Below, piece by piece: positions 1 to 6,679 of a DNA stretch of 13,205 nucleotides. Location: positions 1-13,205 of the forward strand of contig URUI01000059.1 in the NCBI GenBank assembly GCA_900551015.1, read 5' to 3'. The position numbers and the translations under genes are program-made. Each line of letters starts with the position of its first letter. Position 1 is the stretch's first letter. The notes beneath the pieces are model-generated. The model saw only the letters and a program-made list of their open reading frames with translations. It ran no database searches and was not told the DNA's origin. The DNA comes from an uncultured Collinsella sp. Its GTDB lineage: Bacteria > Actinomycetota > Coriobacteriia > Coriobacteriales > Coriobacteriaceae.

Positions 1-1041
1 CGCGCCTCCGCCCCCGGCGACGCTGCCGACCGTGCCCGCATCACGCCCGAGACCGAGCTCGACGTGCCCGCTACCTCTGTCTACCAGGCCGGCGCCATCA
101 AGCTCGAGGAGGAGCTCTCCCCTGCCGAGGCCTTCGAAACCGGCATGGGCGAGGCTGCCTACGCCTACTTGGCCGACCACGCCACCAAGCGCATCGTCAT
201 CGATGTGCCCGCATACAAGCACGCCACGGTTACCGTGCGCGCGAGCGGTGTCGATGCCGCTGCGGCCATCGTCGCCATCGACGTCGTCGCCCGCCCGCAG
301 GCAACGCTCGACCTGCATATTGCCCTGGACTCCCCCGTTGCCGGCGAGGGTGTCGTGGGCTCCGTGCTACGCGTGTGCTCCCACGAGTACGCCATCGTCA
401 ACGTGACCTGCACGCAGACGCTCGACGATAGCTGGATCGCGCTCGACGACACCGGCCTGTTCCTGGACGAGGGTGCGCGCGTCAACGTGCAGCACACCGT
501 CCTGGGTGCCGGCGCCAGCGCCACCGGCCTTGCCGGCGACCTGCTGGGCGATACCGCCAAGGTCACCATCGATACTGACTACCTGGGCGCCCGCGAGCAG
601 GTGCGCGACTTTAACTACGAGCTGCGCCACCGCGGTCGCAAAACCGAGTGCGAGATCGACGCCAACGGCGTACTGACCGGCACGTCAAAGAAGGTCTATC
701 GCGGCACCATCGACCTCGTGCACGGCTGCAAGGGTGCAACCGGCACCGAGCGCGAGACGGTGCTTTTGGCCAACAAGGGCGTCGACAACAAGACCGTCCC
801 CGTCATCCTGTGCGACGAGGACGACGTCGCCGGCAACCACGGTGCCACCATCGGCCACGTCCGCGACGAGCAGCTGTTCTATCTCGCCTGCCGCGGTCTT
901 GACCAAAACGCCGCCGAGGACCTGTTCATCCGCGCCAAGCTGGAGGACGCCACGCTTTCCGCCACCGACGAGCGCACCCGCGCCGCCGTCGTCCGCCTGG
1001 GCAACAACCTGATCGACAACTTTGAAGAGGAGCTCGCATGA
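1..1041 (+). CDS. sufD: Fe-S cluster assembly protein SufD, 5'-truncated by window edge
   Basis: The reading frame is open from base 1, so the true start lies outside the window; 346 residues are visible. SufD is a subunit of the cytosolic SufBC2D complex, on which iron-sulfur clusters are built. The visible part looks like the SufB/SufD beta-helix core. Its C-terminal signature DDVAGNHGATIG (visible residues 275-286) carries the His (residue 280) that matches the conserved functional His of SufD, and it is followed by the family's LFYLACRGL segment. The stretch before it (GCKGATGTERETVLLANKGV) is also typical of the family. SufD is preferred over SufB because of this His and because sufS follows directly. 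The stop overlaps the sufS start (ATGA), so the two are translationally coupled. Upstream sufC and sufB are expected outside the window (inference). Confidence 0.88.
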   Translation, partial: RASAPGDAADRARITPETELDVPATSVYQAGAIKLEEELSPAEAFETGMGEAAYAYLADHATKRIVIDVPAYKHATVTVRASGVDAAAAIVAIDVVARPQATLDLHIALDSPVAGEGVVGSVLRVCSHEYAIVNVTCTQTLDDSWIALDDTGLFLDEGARVNVQHTVLGAGASATGLAGDLLGDTAKVTIDTDYLGAREQVRDFNYELRHRGRKTECEIDANGVLTGTSKKVYRGTIDLVHGCKGATGTERETVLLANKGVDNKTVPVILCDEDDVAGNHGATIGHVRDEQLFYLACRGLDQNAAEDLFIRAKLEDATLSATDERTRAAVVRLGNNLIDNFEEELA

Positions 1042-2363
1042 TCGACACCGAGCACGTTAAATGCGATACCTGCACTGCCCCCGAGCCCATGGAGCTCGAC
1101 GCCAGCGACGAGGCTTCGCGCGGCTGGCCCACCGTGGACATCGAGACCAACCCCTACAAGGGCCAGTTCCCGCTGTTCCAGCAGCACCCCGAGATCGCCT
1201 TTCTCGATAGCGCCGCCACCGCGCAACGCCCTGCCTGTGTGCTCGACGCCGAGCGCAACTTCTATCAGCGCATGAACGCCAACCCCCTGCGCGGCCTGTA
1301 CTCGCTGTCCGTCGAGGCCACCGAGGCTATCGCGAAGGTGCGCCAGCAGATCGCCGACCTCATCGGCGCCCCCAACGCCAACGAGGTCGTCTTCACCCGC
1401 AACACGAGCGAATCGCTCAACCTGGTCGCCAAGAGCTTTGCGCCCACAGTGCTCGAACCGGGTGACGAGGTCGTCATCACCATCATGGAGCACCACTCCA
1501 ATCTGATTCCGTGGCAGCAGGTCTGCCGCGAGACCGGCGCCAAGCTCGTCTACCTCTACCCCACCAAGACCGGCCAGCTCACCACCGAGGAGGTTCTTGC
1601 CAAGGTGGGTCCCAAGACCAAGATCCTGGCCGTGGGACAGGTCTCCAACGTGCTGGGCGTCGAGAACCCGGTCAAGAACCTTGGCAAGCTCGTGCACAAG
1701 TACGGCGGCTACCTGGTCGTCGACGGCGCGCAGTCGCTGCCGCACATGCCGGTCGATGTGACCGACCTGGGCGCCGACTTCTTTGCCTTTAGCGCGCACA
1801 AGGCCATGGGCCCCATGGGCATCGGCGTGCTGTGGGGCAAGATGGACCTGCTCAACGCCATGCCGCCCATGCTCACCGGCGGCGAGATGATCGATTCGGT
1901 CACCGAGCAGGACGCTGTCTGGGCTCCCGTCCCCGAGAAGTTCGAGGCGGGTACGCAGGACGCCGCCGGCATCTTCGCCGCGGGTGCGGCACTCGACTAC
2001 CTGGTCAACACGGTGGGTTACGAGAACATCCAGGCACGCGAGCAGGCACTCGTCCACTACCTGATGGGCGAGCTTATGCAGCTCGACTTTGTCCAGATCA
2101 TCGGCTCCATCTACTGGGACAACCACCGCGGCGTCGTGAGCTTTAACGTCAAGGGCATCCACCCGCACGATGTCGCGAGCATCATGGACATGGACGGAGT
2201 GTGCATCCGCGCCGGTCACCACTGCGCGCAGCCGTTGCTCACCTGGCTGGGCGTCGAGAACCTTGCCTGCTGCCGCGCCAGCGTGGCCTTCTACAACGAC
2301 AAGGCCGATATCGACAAGTTCATCGCCGGCCTGCATCACGTTTGGAGCACGTTCAATGGGTAA
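1038..2363 (+). CDS. sufS: Cysteine desulfurase SufS (class V aminotransferase fold)
   Basis: A PLP-dependent enzyme of 441 residues that removes sulfur from L-cysteine, giving alanine and an enzyme persulfide for Fe-S assembly. Visible motifs are the EHHSN segment at 151-155 (PLP-stacking His), VVDGAQS at 227-233 (Asp229, Gln232 bind PLP), FSAHK with the Schiff-base Lys255, and RAGHHCAQPL with the catalytic Cys396, followed by CCRAS (Arg413). The start at 1038 is supported by AGAGGAG at 1026-1032 and the ATGA overlap with sufD. The protein begins about 35 residues before the point where typical SufS proteins start. This extra N-terminus contains Cys9-x-x-Cys12 and is acidic. The end overlaps the sufU start by 8 bases. 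Group II (SufS) is chosen over NifS/IscS because of the RAGHHCAQP loop and the partner SufU. Confidence 0.95.
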   Translation: MIDTEHVKCDTCTAPEPMELDASDEASRGWPTVDIETNPYKGQFPLFQQHPEIAFLDSAATAQRPACVLDAERNFYQRMNANPLRGLYSLSVEATEAIAKVRQQIADLIGAPNANEVVFTRNTSESLNLVAKSFAPTVLEPGDEVVITIMEHHSNLIPWQQVCRETGAKLVYLYPTKTGQLTTEEVLAKVGPKTKILAVGQVSNVLGVENPVKNLGKLVHKYGGYLVVDGAQSLPHMPVDVTDLGADFFAFSAHKAMGPMGIGVLWGKMDLLNAMPPMLTGGEMIDSVTEQDAVWAPVPEKFEAGTQDAAGIFAAGAALDYLVNTVGYENIQAREQALVHYLMGELMQLDFVQIIGSIYWDNHRGVVSFNVKGIHPHDVASIMDMDGVCIRAGHHCAQPLLTWLGVENLACCRASVAFYNDKADIDKFIAGLHHVWSTFNG

Positions 2364-2790
2364 CCTCTACACCTCCACCACGTTTATGGAGCACAACTCG
2401 CACCCCGACTACAAGTACGAGATGGATGCCCCCACGCACGAGCACGACGGCATCAACCCCAGCTGCGGCGACGAGCTCACCTTGCAGCTGCGCGTTGAGA
2501 ACGACGTGATCGAGGAGGCGTCCTTTACCGGCCACGGCTGCGCCATTAGCCAGGCCAGCGCCGACATCATGGCCGACCTCATCACCGGCGAGACCGTCGA
2601 GGAAGCTCGCCGCTTGGCAGAGCTCTTCCTCGCCATGATCCGCGGCGAGCAGCTCTCCGAGGAGGACTTGGAAGACCTGGACGAGGCCGCCCAGCTCCAG
2701 GACATCTCGCACATGCCCGCCCGCGTCAAATGCGCCGAGCTCGCCTGGCGCACCCTCGACGGCATGCTCGAGGGGCAAGCAAACCAGTAG
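2356..2790 (+). CDS. sufU: SufU: zinc-dependent sulfurtransferase / scaffold-like Fe-S assembly protein
   Basis: A 144-residue IscU-like fold protein. In Gram-positive bacteria SufU receives persulfide sulfur from SufS and passes it to SufBCD; it binds zinc at Asp and three Cys. These ligands are visible: Cys37 and Asp39 in NPSCGDEL, Cys62 in GHGCAISQAS, and Cys126 in PARVKCAELAW. The insertion between the second and third Cys is that of SufU rather than IscU. The start at 2356 is chosen because it gives the family's usual length, has GGAG at 2344-2347, and overlaps the end of sufS by 8 bases, which implies translational coupling. A longer upstream frame exists but runs through sufS coding sequence. 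It is the last gene of the operon and is followed by a terminator. Confidence 0.95.
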   Translation: MGNLYTSTTFMEHNSHPDYKYEMDAPTHEHDGINPSCGDELTLQLRVENDVIEEASFTGHGCAISQASADIMADLITGETVEEARRLAELFLAMIRGEQLSEEDLEDLDEAAQLQDISHMPARVKCAELAWRTLDGMLEGQANQ

Positions 2791-2822
2791 CGTATGCCCC
2801 GAATCCAAGGTTTTTGATTGCC

Positions 2823-2855
2823 GAGCCGCCCGATACGGGCGGCTCTGTTTTTTCT
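2823..2855 (+). terminator. Intrinsic terminator of the suf operon
   Basis: A perfect 9-bp stem (GAGCCGCCC 2823-2831, GGGCGGCTC 2837-2845) with a 5-base loop is followed by a T-rich run (TGTTTTTTCT) on the plus strand. It lies 32 bases after the sufU stop. Confidence 0.92.
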
Positions 2856-3449
2856 AATGAGCGCGAACGCACAAAGTCCGCGCGTCCGGCACCCCGTCTG
2901 TCATTTACCACACAGCCAGACGCGAACACGGGCGTTTTCCACAGCACCAAAGGCCTGCGGCAGGGCCACGAGCACGCCTAGCATCGTCCCATGCCCCATC
3001 CAGCTGGGCTCCGATTCGCTTCGCGCCTGCTGCAGACGGGTCCCATAGGGAGCGGCGTGCATTTTTGCGAGTATTCAGCACGCCAAGCTGTGTGTATACG
3101 CATCGAAAGCGTTAATCAACGTCTCCAGGCGCATATATAGTGCGTTTTAGAACAAGCATCGTGGTCTCAGGGGCGCAAACATGAGCTTCGGGAGCGCATC
3201 GGCAGGCATAAATAGCTTCGGGGCCCGTATGTTGCAAAATTGCGACGGTAGTGGCAGTACCGCGATGCTGAAAACTCTATTTTTTTGCACGGCGCAGATG
3301 GGGGTAGGCACGGGCAAACCCGGACTGAGCCCTTATTTTATGCAAGATGGCGATTGTTCTATGCATATTAAGAAGTGCAGTTGCCGCACCAAGCTTTTGA
3401 ACGCTTGTTGCGGCGTATGGACGACCCCATCTGCGGTGCACAGGCGACC
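2856..3449. other. 594-base stretch without a convincing gene
   Basis: This lies between the suf terminator and the stop of the transposase. Two small frames were examined. A plus-strand frame at 3181-3537 (118 codons) has a possible AGGGG at 3171-3175, but its codon use is unlike the neighbours and it runs 88 bases antisense into the transposase. A minus-strand frame at 2901-3062 (53 codons, ending in CGK) has GC-rich third positions like real genes here but no visible ribosome site. Neither matches a family I recognise. The right part (about 3060-3380) is more AT-rich than the surroundings and includes CATATATAG near 3131, which could be a promoter element without a clear -35. The stretch may be decayed sequence or a non-coding part of the transposase-associated element. 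Confidence 0.5.
3383..3414. repeat. REP-like imperfect palindrome next to the transposase
   Basis: GCCGCACCAAGC (3383-3394) pairs with GCTTGTTGCGGC (3403-3414) over 12 positions with one mismatch and an 8-base loop. It sits 35 bases beyond the transposase stop. There is no T-run on either side, so it is a poor terminator. Y1 REP-associated transposases are known to lie beside palindromic REP elements, so this is a candidate substrate. Only one copy was seen in the window. Confidence 0.45.
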
Positions 3450-4262
3450 CTACATCACGTTTCCGCCAGTCCGCATCGCCGTCCGCGCGCGGGCACGCAC
3501 AATACGAGAGACGGTACTTTTGCCAATCCCGGTATAGCGCTCAATCTGGCGCACCGTGAAACCGGCATCGTGCAATCCAAAAATAACGGTATCGCGCTGC
3601 GCCGGCGGTGCGGCTTTAACCCCGCGAAGCGGAACCCCGAGTTCCCTCGCCATCTTGCCGGCAAAGGCGTGGCGTTCCCACTCCGTCTCTTTCATATCGC
3701 CCAGCGCTGGCTCGCCGCCGTCGGGCGTCGAAAGTGAATAGGCAATAAAGCCCTCGGCAGAACCAAAGAGCTCAAGCACGCAAGAAGGATCAGAAAATCC
3801 CCTCGCGACATCAGCCGCGTCACCGTCGTAAGCGCGCAAATGCTCTGCAAAGCTGCTCCAGGGATAACGCTCGATTAGGCCAACGCCCGCCTCCTGTTGA
3901 TCGGCGTGTACGGAGCGAATAGCCTCCATCACCTGCCAGTCGGTATCGAGCGAGCGCCGGTCAAAACGGTTCTGGAACAGATGGCCTGTGCGCCCCGTGC
4001 GTTTATTGAACCGCCGCGCGTACGTCAAAAGCAGCCGGTGCATCGCCGCGCTCATCGCGTCCTCGTAATCTGAAAGCACAAGATGCACGTGATTGCCCAT
4101 AAGGCACCAGGCGATAACCGTCACGCCCGCCTCGCGGCAGCAGTCGCGCATCAGTTCCAAAAACTCCCACCGATCGTCATCGCCCTCAAAGATGAGCCGC
4201 TTGCCCGCACCGCGGGCACAGACATGGTAAAAGCCGGTAACCGTTCTCCAAACGCGCTGCAT
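3450..4262 (-). CDS. Y1-type transposase, REP-associated (RAYT / TnpA_REP-like)
   Basis: A protein of 270 residues resembling IS200-like (Y1) HUH single-strand transposases of the REP-associated group. The HUH metal-binding motif is visible as GNHVH (His58, His60) after AWCLM. The likely nucleophile is Tyr81 in LLTYARRFN. Other group hallmarks are FYHVCARGAGKRLIF near the N-terminus, GHLFQNRF at 93-100 and YPWSSF at 133-138. The C-terminus (about 223-258, with FTVRQIERYTGIGKSTVSRI) is a helix-turn-helix that probably recognises DNA. The start at 4262 has AGGGAG 7 bases upstream and gives the family N-terminus; a longer frame to 4475 adds unrelated sequence. Proteins of this group are usually single-copy, domesticated genes that act on REP palindromes. 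No flanking inverted or direct repeats typical of an IS were found. Confidence 0.85.
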   Translation of the reverse strand: MQRVWRTVTGFYHVCARGAGKRLIFEGDDDRWEFLELMRDCCREAGVTVIAWCLMGNHVHLVLSDYEDAMSAAMHRLLLTYARRFNKRTGRTGHLFQNRFDRRSLDTDWQVMEAIRSVHADQQEAGVGLIERYPWSSFAEHLRAYDGDAADVARGFSDPSCVLELFGSAEGFIAYSLSTPDGGEPALGDMKETEWERHAFAGKMARELGVPLRGVKAAPPAQRDTVIFGLHDAGFTVRQIERYTGIGKSTVSRIVRARARTAMRTGGNVM

Positions 4263-4665
4263 GGCGCTCCCTTCGCCGGGATCTGCTTGCCATCCAATAC
4301 AGCACGATTGAAGCGTGCCATCAAAACATCCACGCAAAACAATAGACTCGCGCGGCCAAAGGCAGTAAATAGGCGGCGAACGGCACCGTTGCAACAGGCC
4401 AGCCCCTGCAACGCTTACAAGAGCTGACCAAAAGCTTGCCCAAGACGAACCCTCTCTACGGAAGTTCACGACCACAGGACATAGAGTTAAACCGTTTCAA
4501 TTAAAACTTCCGGACTTCTCGCTACGAAAACTGAGCCGTTCGCCGAATATTCCGTGCATTTCGCGGTATTATAGGGGCTGCATGTCATGTCCCTTTCGAA
4601 GGGTCGCCCGGCAATCGCCAGCCACGACCCCCAGACGGGACGCCAACACGATAGAGAGGAGAGGC
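4263..4665. other. 403-base intergenic region upstream of two divergent genes
   Basis: The region separates the leftward transposase from the rightward NifU-like gene and should hold both promoters. Visible structures are a dyad CGTTGCA (4387-4393) / TGCAACG (4407-4413), the 8-base palindrome GAATATTC at 4545-4552, and a small hairpin CCCTT-TCG-AAGGG at 4591-4603 in the probable leader of the NifU-like operon. The part around 4480-4575 is distinctly AT-richer than the genes. No open frame with family resemblance was found here. Confidence 0.5.
4545..4572 (+). promoter_or_regulatory. Possible promoter/operator of the NifU-like operon
   Basis: A -10-like TATTAT is at 4567-4572, about 94 bases before the start codon. 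No good -35 hexamer is present; the expected place is occupied by the palindrome GAATATTC (4545-4552). This could mean an activator-dependent or regulated promoter, but the match may also be chance. Confidence 0.25.
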
Positions 4666-5400
4666 ATGCAGTACTCACAGGAAGTGGAGAACATGTGCCC
4701 CGTTGCCAAGGGTGCATACCACGGCCCCGCACCCATCCCCGAGGAGGGCAAGTGGGTCCAGGCTAAGGAGATTTCCGACATCTCCGGTCTTACGCACGGT
4801 GTGGGTTGGTGCGCACCTCAGCAGGGCGCCTGCAAGCTCACGCTGAACGTCAAGGACGGCATCATCGAGGAGGCCCTCGTTGAGACCATCGGCTGCTCGG
4901 GCATGACCCACTCTGCCGCCATGGCTTCCGAGATCCTTCCCGGTAAGACCATCCTCGAGGCCCTCAACACCGACCTCGTCTGCGACGCCATCAACGTTGC
5001 TATGCGCGAGATCTTCCTGCAGATCGTTTACGGCCGCAGCCAGACCGCGTTCTCCGAGGGCGGCCTGCCCGTGGGCGCCTCCCTCGACGACCTCGGCAAG
5101 GGCCTTCGCTCTCAGGTCGGCACCATGTTCGGCACCAAGGCCAAGGGCGCTCGTTACCTCGAGCTCGCTCAGGGCTACGTCACCCGCATGGCTCTCAACG
5201 ACAAGAACGAGATCATCGCATTCGAGTTCCTGAACCTCGGCAAGTTCACCGACGCCGTCAAGGCCGGCAAGACCCCCGAGGAGGCCATCGCTGGCGCTAT
5301 GGGCCACTATGGTCAGTGGGAGAACGCTGCCAAGTACATCGACCCGCGCACCGACGAGGAGACTCACTCCGTCGCCAGCGTGTTCCCGGTTCACGAGTAG
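4666..5400 (+). CDS. NifU-like iron-sulfur cluster assembly scaffold protein (GGGtGRT-associated type)
   Basis: A 244-residue protein related to the NifU N-terminal / IscU domain, seen from the central part GACKLTLNVKDGIIEEALVETIGCSGMTHSAAM (broken here only as a description of residues 54-86) and its cysteines: Cys49, Cys56, Cys77 and Cys106, plus Cys11 near the N-terminus. It lacks the SufU GCGD-type motif and has about 120 extra C-terminal residues (LGKGLRSQVGTMFGTKAKG onward), so it is not an ordinary scaffold. By fold family it could hold or transfer an Fe-S cluster in the cytosol. The start at 4666 is chosen for GAGAGGAGAGG immediately upstream; an earlier ATG at 4582 has no such site and lies in the leader. 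It is 18 bases upstream of the GGGtGRT gene and clearly co-transcribed with it. The general fold is fairly secure; the precise role is unknown. Confidence 0.8.
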   Translation: MQYSQEVENMCPVAKGAYHGPAPIPEEGKWVQAKEISDISGLTHGVGWCAPQQGACKLTLNVKDGIIEEALVETIGCSGMTHSAAMASEILPGKTILEALNTDLVCDAINVAMREIFLQIVYGRSQTAFSEGGLPVGASLDDLGKGLRSQVGTMFGTKAKGARYLELAQGYVTRMALNDKNEIIAFEFLNLGKFTDAVKAGKTPEEAIAGAMGHYGQWENAAKYIDPRTDEETHSVASVFPVHE

Positions 5401-5418
5401 AAAGGGAGGGAAATAACT

Positions 5419-6423
5419 ATGACTGTTACGTTCGAAGGTTACGAGCGCCGCGCTGACAAGATCAACAAGTGCCTCGCCGACAACGGCATCGCCTCCCTCG
5501 AGGAAGCTCTGCAGATCTGCACCGACAAGGGCTTCAACCCGCGTGAGATCGTCAACAACACCCAGTCCATCGCCTTCCAGAACGCCGAGTGGGCCTACAC
5601 CCTCGGTTGCGCTCTCGCTGTCAAGCGTGGCGCCAAGACCGCTTCTGAGGCTGCCGCCATCATCGGCGAGGGCATCCAGGCCTTCACCGTTCCCGGCTCC
5701 GTCGCCGAGGACCGCAAGGTCGGTCTGGGCCACGGCAACCTGGGCGCTATGCTGCTCTCCGACGACACCGAGTGCTTCGCCTTCCTGGCTGGCCACGAGT
5801 CCTTCGCTGCCGCTGAGGGCGCTATCGGCCTGGCTCTGAACGCCAACAAGGCTCGCAAGAAGCCGCTGCGCGTTATCCTCAACGGTCTGGGCAAGGACGC
5901 CGCTCAGATCATCGCCCGCATCAACGGCTTCACCTACGTGAAGACCCAGTTCGACTACTACACGGGCGAACTCAAGGTCGTCGAGACCATCCCCTACTCC
6001 GATGGTCCCCGCGCTGCCGTTAACTGCTACGGTTCCGATGACGTCCGCGAGGGCGTTGCCATCATGTGGCACGAGAACGTCGACATCTCGATCACCGGTA
6101 ACTCCACCAACCCCACGCGCTTCCAGCACCCCGTCGCTGGCACGTACAAGAAGGAGCGCCTCGAGGCTGGCAAGAAGTACTTCTCCGTCGCTTCTGGTGG
6201 CGGCACTGGCCGTACCCTGCACCCGGACAACATGGGCGCCGGCCCTGCCTCTTACGGCATGACCGACACCATGGGCCGCATGCACTCCGACGCCCAGTTC
6301 GCCGGTTCTTCCTCCGTGCCTGCGCACGTCGACATGATGGGTCTCATCGGCATGGGCAATAACCCCATGGTCGGTGCCACCGTCGCCTGCGCTGTCGCCG
6401 TCGAGGAGGCCCTCAAGGCCTAG
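5419..6423 (+). CDS. GGGtGRT-family protein, function unknown
   Basis: A 334-residue cytosolic protein with no signal peptide or membrane segment. The family is named after the motif seen here as GGGTGRT at residues 260-266, followed by LHPDNMGAGPASYG. Other glycine-rich or polar segments that look conserved are LGHGNLGAM (103-111), FLAGHESFAAAEGA (122-135) and MWHENVDIS (216-224). Six cysteines are scattered (18, 34, 64, 119, 203, 324) without a classical cluster motif. The start at 5419 has GGGAGGG at 5404-5410. It forms an operon with the NifU-like scaffold gene and is followed by a strong terminator. No biochemical function is known to me for the family; the partner suggests a link to Fe-S cluster assembly or a cluster-dependent enzyme, which is inference. 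Its regular codon use suggests good expression. Confidence 0.88.
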   Translation: MTVTFEGYERRADKINKCLADNGIASLEEALQICTDKGFNPREIVNNTQSIAFQNAEWAYTLGCALAVKRGAKTASEAAAIIGEGIQAFTVPGSVAEDRKVGLGHGNLGAMLLSDDTECFAFLAGHESFAAAEGAIGLALNANKARKKPLRVILNGLGKDAAQIIARINGFTYVKTQFDYYTGELKVVETIPYSDGPRAAVNCYGSDDVREGVAIMWHENVDISITGNSTNPTRFQHPVAGTYKKERLEAGKKYFSVASGGGTGRTLHPDNMGAGPASYGMTDTMGRMHSDAQFAGSSSVPAHVDMMGLIGMGNNPMVGATVACAVAVEEALKA

Positions 6424-6458
6424 TCGCGCCCGCGCGATGCTCACATAGTTGAGCTTTG

Positions 6459-6495
6459 GAGCCGCTACCTTTCGGGGTAGCGGCTCTTTTTGTTT
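6459..6495 (+). terminator. Intrinsic terminator of the NifU-like/GGGtGRT operon
   Basis: A perfect 11-bp stem (GAGCCGCTACC 6459-6469, GGTAGCGGCTC 6476-6486) with a 6-base loop is followed by TTTTTGTTT. It closes the operon 35 bases after the GGGtGRT stop. Confidence 0.93.
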
Positions 6496-6679
6496 ACGCT
6501 GTCGCAGGGCAGCTAATGCCGGTATATCAGTTGGGGCGAAATACGAGATGTGATGAGACGGAGCGTCAGAACGTCCATGACGCCCACCTGCCATATTTGC
6601 CCTTTACCGATTTGCCGAGTCTTTGCGGCCCCATTGCCGATCACCCATGCGACAATGCGCCGGACGAGAAAGGAATCCG

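Noticed and set aside
879..2339. Long minus-strand open frame opposite sufD/sufS
   Set aside because: It is a codon-bias shadow of sufS; its His/Val/Asp-rich translation resembles no protein family.
3181..3537. Plus-strand frame of 118 codons before the transposase end
   Set aside because: Codon use is atypical, no family is recognised, and it overlaps the transposase antisense. Kept only as part of the unexplained region.
4263..4475. N-terminal extension of the transposase frame up to 4475
   Set aside because: The extra 71 residues are not like the family, and a good ribosome site precedes the ATG at 4262.
4675..6594. A very long open frame on the minus strand (over 600 codons) opposite the NifU-like and GGGtGRT genes
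   Set aside because: It is a mirror of strongly biased GC-rich codons. Its translation is low-complexity (Val/Gly/Asp/Leu/Ala-rich) with no family resemblance, while both plus-strand proteins are recognisable.
6424..6679. A riboswitch or other structured leader before the flavoprotein gene
   Set aside because: Only a short GCGTCA/TGACGC pairing was seen near 6565-6585; no known riboswitch core could be recognised.
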